A stretch of DNA of 64,000 nucleotides from Alphaproteobacteria bacterium (GTDB lineage Bacteria; Pseudomonadota; Alphaproteobacteria; Rhizobiales; Hyphomicrobiaceae). Every line of letters begins with the position of its first letter. Position 1 is the stretch's first letter. The notes below the pieces were generated by a model, which was not told where the DNA came from, did not search any database, and saw nothing but the letters and a program-made list of their open reading frames with translations. Of the stretch, positions 23,778 through 31,433 are shown in pieces. Location: assembly GCA_022600345.1 (NCBI GenBank), contig JAHZKP010000099.1, positions 1 through 64,000 on the forward strand, given 5' to 3'. Made by a program: the position numbers and the translations under genes.

Positions 23778-25025
23778 TTAAACTTCTGTGAGATGGACGT
23801 ACTCACCATCAAGATTGAGGTGGATGTAGTCTGGATGGTAGGGGTTGTTGTTGTATCGAGCGAGCGTCTCGTGATCGGTAAACAGTAAGAAGTTTGAATG
23901 GATATTGAAGAGGCGTTTAAGCTGTGCATGTTGGTCGCCCATTTTATCGATGATGTCATCGACGCGCTTTGGGGTTGAAGTAACGGTGATGACTTTGAAG
24001 GCAGGAATGCCGAACTGTTTTTGATGCGCCCGGCTTCTGAACGCAGCGATGTAGGTCAAATATTTTTGCAGCAATGATGTTTGCGAGAAGAGCTGTAGCG
24101 ACCTGCGCAAATCAGCGCCCGGCAGAATAGTCTCGGTGCCTTCGTCACTTTCCAAAAAGAAGAAACTTAGCTTGTTGGTTGCGAGCTGGTGAGCGAAGTA
24201 GCCGTCAGGTTGGGTTGAGATCGGAATGGTGTGCTCGGTGAGCCCAGAGTTGCCAGGCAGTTTGACCAGCCAATCAATCCTGGTCTTGAGTTGTAGTGGT
24301 GTTTTGGCAGCTGGCGCGGCGATACCTTCAGGTGGGTTGGTAACAAAGTCACGAGCCATCAAGGTCGGGAAGTCGTTGATGTCGAAGATCGGCTTGTTGA
24401 GTTTAGCATCTGGCGCGTAGCGGTTCCAAAGGTCAGCCTCGGTGAAGAAAGTGATGTCGGGGTGGCCGGTGGCGCCGCAGCGATAATGCAATAGAGTTGA
24501 TGTGGTGGTGTGTTGATGGCGCATGTAGCCCCAGGTCATTTGGTGGCGGTCTTGCTCATTAAGCCAGGCTTCCCAATTGATGGGTTGGTCGGGCTCGCTG
24601 TGAAGATGTTGGTGTGCAAGCCATGATTGGGGTGGTGGTTGGTAGGTGTATTTCGGGATCGGCACCGGATCGGCAAAGAAGGCCGAGTGAAGCTGCACAC
24701 CTTTTCGATCAGGGGTGATGAATGTTGAAAGGCGACCGGGCACCCGCTTGTGCGCGGCTTCTTGTTGGTAGGGGCGATTGGAAAAACCGTTATGGAATGA
24801 AAGCCGTGTGATGGGGTAGAGGGCGGCACACGGGATATCAGGGTGGAGCGCACGCAGTTGTTCAAAGGTTACCATGCCGTGGCGACAGATACTGGCGTTC
24901 ACTTCGATGAAGCGCTTGGTGAGTTGAATGTTCGGGGGATGTGCCAGGCGCGTATATCGCTTGGCGGTTGAAGTATCGTGTGAGGTTTTGATTGTTGTGG
25001 TTGTCATAGAGTTATTGTTGAACAT
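23778..25025 (-). CDS. Replication-relaxation-like protein, second copy
   Basis: A 415-residue protein; the first ATG overlaps the ATPase stop, and an alternative ATG lies six codons in. The N-terminal region looks like a winged helix (RFIEVNASICRHGMVTFEQL). The C-terminal core carries the family's nuclease-like strands: PDGYFAHQL, LSFFFLESDEGTETILP, LLQKYLTYIAAFRSRAHQ, AFKVITVTSTPKRVDDII. It resembles the 334-residue protein at 2060 in domain order but is diverged and has a longer central insert. It pairs with the ATPase just upstream, as in the first locus. Confidence 0.65.
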   Translation of the reverse strand: MFNNNSMTTTTIKTSHDTSTAKRYTRLAHPPNIQLTKRFIEVNASICRHGMVTFEQLRALHPDIPCAALYPITRLSFHNGFSNRPYQQEAAHKRVPGRLSTFITPDRKGVQLHSAFFADPVPIPKYTYQPPPQSWLAHQHLHSEPDQPINWEAWLNEQDRHQMTWGYMRHQHTTTSTLLHYRCGATGHPDITFFTEADLWNRYAPDAKLNKPIFDINDFPTLMARDFVTNPPEGIAAPAAKTPLQLKTRIDWLVKLPGNSGLTEHTIPISTQPDGYFAHQLATNKLSFFFLESDEGTETILPGADLRRSLQLFSQTSLLQKYLTYIAAFRSRAHQKQFGIPAFKVITVTSTPKRVDDIIDKMGDQHAQLKRLFNIHSNFLLFTDHETLARYNNNPYHPDYIHLNLDGEYVHLTEV

Positions 25026-26541
25026 TTAAATTGCGACGCGAGCGCCGAGACTTGCGCCGCGTGGGCTTTTTCATCAAGGCGTGACGATCTTGCGCGGCTT
25101 GAGCAATTGCGCGAATAGCTTTGATGGTCTTCATGCCCTTGGCTGAAATTTTCGGTGTTGGTTCGGTGGTCAAAGCAGCTAATTTCTGACGCGCATGTTG
25201 TTTGCGTTTGAGTGTTGTGGCGTCTCTTTTTTGTTTGATCTCCTTATCAGAGAGAGCCTGTTTTCTTGCCCAGCGAAGATACTTTTGTTCAACGGTTTGG
25301 CGCGGCGTGGTGTAGCGCTGACGCACGTAGTTGATGATCTGATCAGCCTTGTTGTCGTTTGGAATGGTTTCAATGGTGGTGCGCGCAACAAACGGCGTGC
25401 TCATATTGCCCTGGTGAAGCATTCGGACGCGGATTTCACCTAGACCGAGATCGGTGTAGTGGTGCGGGGGAAAGCGGCCAATTTGTCTTGAGAGAATTTC
25501 AGCATCGGTTGCTGATGATCGGAACGCAATGATTGTTCCAATATTACCAAACATCGACGCGATCAGATCGTCACCGAGTTGGTCGATGTATTGTGTACTG
25601 GTGATGATACCAAGTTTATATTTTCTTGCTTCCGAGTAGGCGCTGGTGAGCGCCTGGGTCTTGAGGTTGTGCTGCTCGTCGATGAAGAGGAAGTGCGGCA
25701 CGCGGCGGCTGTAGGGGAGAGCGGCTTGGTTGAGGGCTGATCTGATGATGCTTGAAACCGCCAGCGAGCCAAGGAGGGCAGCAGGTTGGGTGCCGAGCTG
25801 ACCTTTGGAGAGGCGAATGATGAGTATCGAATTCTTGGAGACAGCATCTGAGAATTTATAGGCAGGCTTGAACGGTGAGAGCAAGTTGCGCACGAAAGGG
25901 TTGCCAAGGATTTTGTCGATCTTGTTTTGAATGGGAACGATGTATTCTTCACGACGGGTCTTGGAATAAGTTTCGAAGTTCTTCTCAAAAAAATCACGAA
26001 CTGACGGCGTTTGGATGTGTTTGATTACTTCTCGCCGGTACCTGGTGTCTTCGAGCATCATGGGAATTGAGAGGAAGGATGGTCTGAGATGATCGGGTGC
26101 ATCAAGAATGGCTGCCACGACATTTCGCAAGATCCAATCCATACGTTCACCCCAGCTATCCTCCCAGATATGGCGGGCTGCTTCGGTGAAGTCGAAAGCA
26201 ACTGTCGAGCGATCGTCTGAGGCAATGTTGTAGAAGGGATTGATTGGCAGGACATGTTCGGTGTCCATGGGGTCACAAAAAACAACATCGTTGCGGCGGG
26301 CAAGCGGTGTTGCATTGAGTGCATCGCGCGATAGGTCACCGTTGAAGTCAATGAGCGTGCAGCCGAAACCTTTGCGCACGACCTTGGCGTACATCGACAG
26401 AAGCGCTGAACTTTTTCCGACACCGGTTTGACCATTGAGCCATACGTGCTGAAAGGCATCGGTGACGTTTAAGCCGAACGGTTGTTGACCGCCCCAAGCT
26501 CCATTTGTTGTACCAATTTGAATGTGGAAGTCACTCGCCAT
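25012..26541 (-). CDS. HerA/TraG-like DNA-transfer ATPase, second copy
   Basis: A 509-residue ATPase if started at the ATG at 26541; the frame is open to 26790, where another ATG would add 83 residues with a less protein-like start. Walker A is LNGQTGVGKSSAL. Walker B is FLFIDEQHNL. A sensor-like region follows (LGIITSTQYIDQLGDDLIASM), and a catalytic-domain motif FNGDLSRDAL corresponds to the T4SS coupling-protein family. The C-terminus is very basic (KKPTRRKSRRSRRN), probably DNA-binding. It is translationally linked to the replication-relaxation gene. Unlike the copy at 3064, the P-loop is canonical. Confidence 0.75.
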   Translation of the reverse strand: MASDFHIQIGTTNGAWGGQQPFGLNVTDAFQHVWLNGQTGVGKSSALLSMYAKVVRKGFGCTLIDFNGDLSRDALNATPLARRNDVVFCDPMDTEHVLPINPFYNIASDDRSTVAFDFTEAARHIWEDSWGERMDWILRNVVAAILDAPDHLRPSFLSIPMMLEDTRYRREVIKHIQTPSVRDFFEKNFETYSKTRREEYIVPIQNKIDKILGNPFVRNLLSPFKPAYKFSDAVSKNSILIIRLSKGQLGTQPAALLGSLAVSSIIRSALNQAALPYSRRVPHFLFIDEQHNLKTQALTSAYSEARKYKLGIITSTQYIDQLGDDLIASMFGNIGTIIAFRSSATDAEILSRQIGRFPPHHYTDLGLGEIRVRMLHQGNMSTPFVARTTIETIPNDNKADQIINYVRQRYTTPRQTVEQKYLRWARKQALSDKEIKQKRDATTLKRKQHARQKLAALTTEPTPKISAKGMKTIKAIRAIAQAAQDRHALMKKPTRRKSRRSRRNLNVQQ

Positions 26542-27032
26542 AAGGCAAAGCCAACCCGCCGCATCTGACAGAAGATGTCGGATATCTTTCCTGCCAGTCT
26601 TGCTGGGAATTCCGATAAAGCAATTCGAACGTTGACCGCTGTCGAACTTGAAAAGCAGATCCCAGGAAGCACCAGTCGTCGTGGCCGAGCACGCAATCGT
26701 TGCAACCATTGAAAAGCTGCACGGAGCGATCGTGTGCAGTAACCGCTCCGTGAAGCATCTATTTGGTTGAATGAAGAGCTCAAGACCCAAGCTCGAAATC
26801 GAGGTTGGAAACCGGTGTGAAACGTGGCTGGCTTTGACCTACACCGCGCTGAAGAGCAAAAGATCAGATAATCCCACTATAACGGTTTGGCACGCCAGCA
26901 TCAGGTGATGCTATCCACACTCACCGGTTGGCACATAGAGAGGTGCGTGCGTCAAGTCCTCGACCAGCAGTTGGAATGATATTCTGCACACGGACGTTAT
27001 GTTCCACTTGCAGGAAGAGGAGGATCATTCCG

Positions 27033-28061
27033 ATGGCAAGATTTGACGTGGACTTTCGACACATCCGGCAACATGGCGATATCGTTGCGGTGCTTGGTGC
27101 TTACCAGGTGCAGGTACTTGGAGAGAACGAGCAGCGGCGCTGCGGTTGTCCGTTTCATAAGGATGAGAAGAATTCGTTCAGTGTGAACATTGACACGAAA
27201 CTGTTCAATTGCCACAGCTGCGGCAGCAGTGGGAATATCATCAAGCTGGTTCAGCTGCTCGATGACAAGCTTCAAAACCCACGCCGGGCAGCGCTGCGGG
27301 TGGCTGAATTAAGCCAGATTGCAGCACGGCCTAACGGAGCCGTAGTTAAATCCAACGCGACTGAACCGGCTGCCGTCGAGGCATCAAAACCGGCCGAAGA
27401 AGAAGCCGACTCTTCGAAAGAAGATGGGCGGCTGTCTAATCGCCCGCTGACGTTTGAACTTCAGCTGGAACCGGTCGCACCAGAAGGCGATAGCCCGGTG
27501 CACCAGTGCTTAGAGCAGCACGGTATAGATCAAGACCGATTAACCGAACTAGGTATTGGACTTGGTCGCCGTGGCAGCATGAAAGACCGCCTGGCAATAC
27601 CAATTCGCAACAAGGACGGTGAGCTGGTTGCCTATTGTGGCTGGAATGCCGGTTTGATTTCTGATCCGGATGAGCCGCGCTTGAAGTACCCAGAAAAATT
27701 CAATCGCGAGCTTGAATTGTACGGCTGGGATGAAGCCCAGAATTTCGAGCGGGTGATCCTGGTTGATAGTCCACTGGCGGTTATCAAGCACGCTGGTGCT
27801 TTAGCAGGCGCTGGCAATACCAGCACCGGCATGGCTGCCTTGATGGGGCAGCAGGTGTCAGCTGCACACATTGAACTGCTGGTGGAAACATCACCTCAAG
27901 TCATCGTCTGCTTGAGTGGTGGCAAAGAGCCATCGGCGGCAGCAGAGGTTGCTGGCGCATTGGCTGCAAATGGCTTGTGGGTGACGACACGAACCTTTGG
28001 CGATCATGATCCGCTTTTGATCGACAGCGAAACGATGATCGGCGCATGTTGCGAGATCTAA
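27033..28061 (+). CDS. CHC2 zinc-finger/TOPRIM primase-like protein
   Basis: A 342-residue protein. The ATG at 27033 follows a GGAGG site. Residues 10-80 form a DnaG-type zinc finger: IVAVLGAYQVQV, CGCPFHKDEKNSFSVNI, FNCHSCGSSGNIIKLV. An acidic linker (about 110-150) follows, then a DnaG-like core (LGIGLGRRG, RLAIPIRNKDGELVAYCGW, KYPEKFNRELELYGW). A weak TOPRIM-like part ends the protein (VILVDSPLAVIKHAGA), with Asp present but Ser replacing the usual Gly-Glu pattern. It may act as an element primase or be a catalytically altered relative. It is divergent from the ATPase operon. Confidence 0.75.
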   Translation: MARFDVDFRHIRQHGDIVAVLGAYQVQVLGENEQRRCGCPFHKDEKNSFSVNIDTKLFNCHSCGSSGNIIKLVQLLDDKLQNPRRAALRVAELSQIAARPNGAVVKSNATEPAAVEASKPAEEEADSSKEDGRLSNRPLTFELQLEPVAPEGDSPVHQCLEQHGIDQDRLTELGIGLGRRGSMKDRLAIPIRNKDGELVAYCGWNAGLISDPDEPRLKYPEKFNRELELYGWDEAQNFERVILVDSPLAVIKHAGALAGAGNTSTGMAALMGQQVSAAHIELLVETSPQVIVCLSGGKEPSAAAEVAGALAANGLWVTTRTFGDHDPLLIDSETMIGACCEI

Positions 28062-28073
28062 AAGCACACCCTT

Positions 28074-28104
28074 CGGTCGGCCTTCAGTGGCCGGCCGTAT
28101 TTTG
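28074..28104 (+). terminator. Rho-independent terminator after the primase-like gene
   Basis: Arms 28074-28082 and 28089-28097 (CGGTCGGCC with GGCCGGCCG, one wobble) with a 6-base loop, followed by TATTTT. Confidence 0.75.
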
Positions 28105-28170
28105 TGTGCACGCTAGTGAGCACACCACCACCTCACCTTGGTGAGCATGGCTCTGCATTGGCAGTATGAT

Positions 28171-28379
28171 CCCCACGGGTGGTCGGCTAGGCCGACTAAA
28201 ATCGATCTGGCGCAGGCTCGTCACATTGGTGGCGAGACCAGCCCAAGTCGCCGCCGCTCTCCCGTTGTGCATTGCAGGGAGAGTGGTGGAGACGCAGCCC
28301 CGTACGGCTAAGCAACGTTAGTTGGTTTTGAGAGAGGGGAGAGCGGTTTTAGTCGGGCTTTGCCCGGCCACCCGTGGGG
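28171..28379. repeat. Long imperfect inverted repeat, MITE- or origin-like
   Basis: Arms 28171-28201 and 28347-28379 begin CCCCACGGGTGG and end GACTAAAA; they match over most of their length on opposite strands. Each arm also folds on itself (GTCGGC-TAG-GCCGAC in the left, CGGGC-TTT-GCCCG in the right). The 145 bases between have no gene. It could be a small non-autonomous transposable element, an origin or transfer site, or a structured RNA. Confidence 0.55.
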
Positions 28380-29048
28380 CATTGGTTGAGCCATATTTGG
28401 CGCCGCTACCCCCTCAAATCGATGAGTTGAGGGGGTGGAATTTGTGCTTGTTCATTCGAACACGCAGCATCTCTTGATGCACTTAGGAAGCAACACACAC
28501 TAAAGGACACGCTTGAACGATTAAGGACATGGCGCGCGCGGCGGTTTGGAGTGCGCAAAAATTTTTTTGCAGCAGTTTTTTCTTTTTTTCTTTTTTCGTT
28601 TTCTTTTTATAGCGACACAAAAAAAGAAGGTTTTTGGCTATGGGCTTGGCACCTCATGCCAGCGATGCTTGTTAGCCGCGCGGATTCCGTGCGCACAGGC
28701 ACTTGTGTTTGGACTCGTCACAACCTGTCTCAGTCGTGTTGAGGGGTTGTAGCCCTCAAGCTTCACGTATTGAAAAAGGAGTGAAGTCGGAGGCCTCAAG
28801 CGGGTGCTTGTTTCGGTGGCTAACGCCTGTGTTTGCCGGAAGAAAGAAGGACTGGTGCCCGGGGGTATATATAAAGCCCGGGGGCGAACACGGGGTCACA
28901 GGGGAAAGGATGGCGTGACAGTAAGTCAATCGTGATTATAAGGCACAATGAACATGAAAAACACTTAGCAAGTGTTGGGCAGCCGCTTGGCGAGATTGCA
29001 GGCGTTCCATATGTCGAGAATGGCGCAACAAGGTGAGGGAAAGAGACA
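28380..29048. other. Non-coding stretch with palindromes and T tracts
   Basis: It contains a 10-base inverted repeat near 28410-28438 (ACCCCCTCAA with TTGAGGGGGT), an A/T palindrome at about 28553-28574 (GCAAAAA with TTTTTTTGC) followed by long T runs, and two copies of GCCCGGGGG around a TATATA core near 28858-28884. Short open frames here (for example 28546-28752) are biased by the T tract and are not supported. Confidence 0.4.
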
Positions 29049-29258
29049 ATGACGAAAGCAGAACGATGGGTCGTGTTTGCTCAACTTGGTTCCGGCGATC
29101 TTATGCCGGTGCAAGTAATGGGCGAGTTCGCAAATGAGCGAGAGGCACATGAAGACTGCGAGCGTCGCAACGATCGCGCAATCGCGGAGGGAAACAGTAT
29201 TACTTTCGAGGTGATGGGTGCTGACGAGTTCTCGACGCGCAAGAGGATCAACGAGTGA
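29049..29258 (+). CDS. Small hypothetical protein upstream of the ART-like gene
   Basis: A 69-residue acidic protein (WVVFAQLGSGDLMPVQVMGE, then FANEREAHEDCERRND and SITFEVMGADEF). It looks like a compact alpha-beta fold with a GREGAR-like nucleation site upstream. It precedes the ADP-ribosyltransferase-like gene by 83 bases on the same strand and could be its antitoxin or partner. No family recognised. Confidence 0.5.
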   Translation: MTKAERWVVFAQLGSGDLMPVQVMGEFANEREAHEDCERRNDRAIAEGNSITFEVMGADEFSTRKRINE

Positions 29259-29341
29259 TCCTGGTGGCAAAAGTTGTGTCGCAAGCAGTGATATCTGCGG
29301 CAGCATAGAGATTAGGTTGAGATTTATAGGCGAGACAGTCC

Positions 29342-29863
29342 ATGATCTTATTCCACGGAACATCTAGCCGGTTTTTACCTCAGATACGAAAGCATGGATT
29401 GAGACCGCGAGGTGCTCTGAAGCACAGTGTATACCGCGCGCTCGGCGACGAACACTTGGAGAGCCACGGCGAGTATATTTACCTGACGGACACTTATCCG
29501 CTCGGCTTCGCATACAATGCAATACGCGCCTTCGGTGGAAATATCGCAGTCGCTCGTGTCGTCGTAGATGTCAAAGACTTGCTTCCGGACACCGACTTTT
29601 CGCAGACCACAGATACTGGGGCGGAGTGTTTGGAAGCACATGGAACTGCGTGTTTGAAAGCGGGTAGTTTGATGCCGAACAAGCTTTACGTAATCGACTT
29701 CAAGAAACACAAAGACGTTCTGAACTTCGATATCAATGCGGGACTGGGGCACCTTGCCTACAAGCAGTCAATGCAGCGGCACACAGAGGACGTGCTGTTT
29801 TATCTTTGCCATAAAACCTTCGAGTACGATGAGGGGCTCAAGGAGTGGGGCGATGGCTGGTGA
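29342..29863 (+). CDS. ADP-ribosyltransferase-fold (Tpt1/DarT-like) protein
   Basis: A 173-residue protein. The N-terminus LFHGTSSRFLPQIRKHGLRP matches the first NAD-binding strand-helix of the ART fold (H-G-T-S then GL.P). EYIYLTDTYPLGFAYNAI has the typical Y-x-T segment, and NIAVARVVVDVKDLLPD the later strands. A catalytic glutamate or the second histidine is not obvious; E100/H104 in AECLEAHG are candidates. It could be a toxin modifying nucleic acid or protein, or a phosphotransferase such as KptA. The subfamily is uncertain. It lies immediately left of the integrated element's edge. Confidence 0.6.
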   Translation: MILFHGTSSRFLPQIRKHGLRPRGALKHSVYRALGDEHLESHGEYIYLTDTYPLGFAYNAIRAFGGNIAVARVVVDVKDLLPDTDFSQTTDTGAECLEAHGTACLKAGSLMPNKLYVIDFKKHKDVLNFDINAGLGHLAYKQSMQRHTEDVLFYLCHKTFEYDEGLKEWGDGW

Positions 29864-30029
29864 CTGTTCCGAATATCGCTACTTTTGGAACGCAAAGCGT
29901 AACCAGATAGCTGGTGCGCTTTTTTGGGCAGCGGTCTCGGTGGACTGGAAACGCTGGCTCAATGCCCCCTACTTGCCCCCTATGGCCAACCAGCGGCCAA
30001 TTAAAAATCACGTAACCTATTGAAATCAT

Positions 30030-30079
30030 TGGTGACCCCGAGTGGATTCGAACCACTGACCCTCAGATTAGGAATCTAA
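30030..30079 (-). tRNA. tRNA-Arg(CCT) 3' fragment, attachment-site copy
   Basis: Read on the minus strand: anticodon arm TTAGA-TTCCTAA-TCTGA (anticodon CCT), a short variable loop, T arm AGTGG-TTCGAAT-CCACT, then CGGGGTC-A-CCA. No matching 5' acceptor strand (GACCCCG) or D arm is found further along the minus strand, so only the 3' half is present. Integrases that target tRNA genes leave such a duplicate at one end. By geometry the element lies to the right (with the integrase), and the intact tRNA should be beyond the window. Confidence 0.75.
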
Positions 30080-30232
30080 ATCTGGTTATTGGCAGCAATC
30101 CTCAATAATTGTATTTATCCTTCAATTTCAGCATTTTAAATAATCATTAGTCTGCATATAATCATCTTGGTTTTCCCTAAAGTGGTAGCTATATGGTAGC
30201 TATGGAACTGTAGCTACCAGGCCCCCTGCCCT

Positions 30233-31390
30233 ATGTCACCGAGACGAATTGCCAAGATCACACTCACCGTTGTCCAGTCGTTGCAGCCTGGCGAGATCGT
30301 CCACGACAAGGCGCTCAAAGGCTTCGGCGCGCGCCGTCAAAAGGACAGCGTCAGCTACTTTTTAAAAACGCGGATTGACGGTCGCCAACGTTGGATCACC
30401 ATTGGGCGGCACGGAGCTCCTTGGACGCCAGACACCGCCCGCAAACAAGCCATGCGCGTCCTCGCGGACCCCTCGCATGCTCAACTCAAATCATCATCAC
30501 CCAAGCTCACTACCTTCGCCGACGTGGCCGCAAGTTTCATGACCCTCCATGGCCCAAAACTCAAACGCTCCACACGCGTCGTCTATGAGTCACTTCTGAA
30601 GGTGTATTTGCTACCCACCTTCGGCACCACGAACATAAAAACCATCACACGCGCCGACGTGAGTTCTGCCCATGCTAAATGGGGCGAGAACCCACGCTCC
30701 GCCAATCACGCCCTTGCTGTGCTATCAAAAATCATGAGCTGGGCCGAAGACCAGGGCTACCGCTCCGAAGACAGCAATCCATGCCGTCGCATCCAGCGCT
30801 ATAAGGAACAAAAACGCCAGACGTACCTGACCACCGACGAGCTTTCGCGACTTGGAGCAGCACTCGACAAAGCTGACGCCGAATGCCTCACTACCCCTTA
30901 CGCAATTGCGGCGATCCGATTGCTCGTACTTACAGGCGCTCGCCTTTCCGAGATCCTCACCCTTGAATGGGCTCATGTCGACACGGAACGCCAGATCGCT
31001 TTCCTGCCCGATAGCAAAACCGGCGCAAAACCCATTCTCCTCAACGACGCTGCACTTGCCGTCATCAACACCTTGCCCCGCATCCACGGCAATCCCTACA
31101 TCATTATTGGAAAACGCGACGGTGCCCACCTGGTCAACCTCACCAAACCGTGGCACGTCGTCCGCAACCTTGCCGGACTCGATCATGTCCGCATCCACGA
31201 CCTCCGCCACACCTTCGCCAGTCATGCGGTTTCTGCCGGAGCATCCCTGCCCGTCATCGGTCGCGCCTTGGGGCACAGCCAACCGCAAACCACGGCACGC
31301 TACGCACACCTTGCTGACGATCCGGTACGTCAGCTCACCCAGTCGACAGGTGCATCACTTGCCCAGGCGATGAAACGACAATCCCCGTAA
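30233..31390 (+). CDS. int: Tyrosine recombinase/integrase
   Basis: A 385-residue phage-type integrase. The N-terminal arm region is IVHDKALKGFGARRQKDSVS with FLKTRIDGRQRWITIGRHG (DUF4102-like). The core-binding domain spans about residues 90-180 (TFADVAASFMTLHGPKLKRS). The catalytic set is R in LTGARLSEILTLEW, H-R in RIHDLRHTFASH, H in LGHSQPQTT and the tyrosine in ARYAHL. All key residues are present. It lies about 150 bases from the tRNA-Arg 3' fragment and should integrate the right-hand element at that tRNA gene. Confidence 0.9.
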   Translation: MSPRRIAKITLTVVQSLQPGEIVHDKALKGFGARRQKDSVSYFLKTRIDGRQRWITIGRHGAPWTPDTARKQAMRVLADPSHAQLKSSSPKLTTFADVAASFMTLHGPKLKRSTRVVYESLLKVYLLPTFGTTNIKTITRADVSSAHAKWGENPRSANHALAVLSKIMSWAEDQGYRSEDSNPCRRIQRYKEQKRQTYLTTDELSRLGAALDKADAECLTTPYAIAAIRLLVLTGARLSEILTLEWAHVDTERQIAFLPDSKTGAKPILLNDAALAVINTLPRIHGNPYIIIGKRDGAHLVNLTKPWHVVRNLAGLDHVRIHDLRHTFASHAVSAGASLPVIGRALGHSQPQTTARYAHLADDPVRQLTQSTGASLAQAMKRQSP

Positions 31391-31433
31391 TCGCAACCCT
31401 TCTCCCCAAAATTAAAAAAGTTCAAAATCAATA

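Noticed and set aside
28546-28752. Overlapping Phe-rich small open frames
   Set aside because: They arise from a T tract beside a palindrome and lack ribosome sites.
30725-31309. 194-residue open frame opposite the integrase
   Set aside because: It is the complement of the integrase catalytic domain, with no motif of its own.
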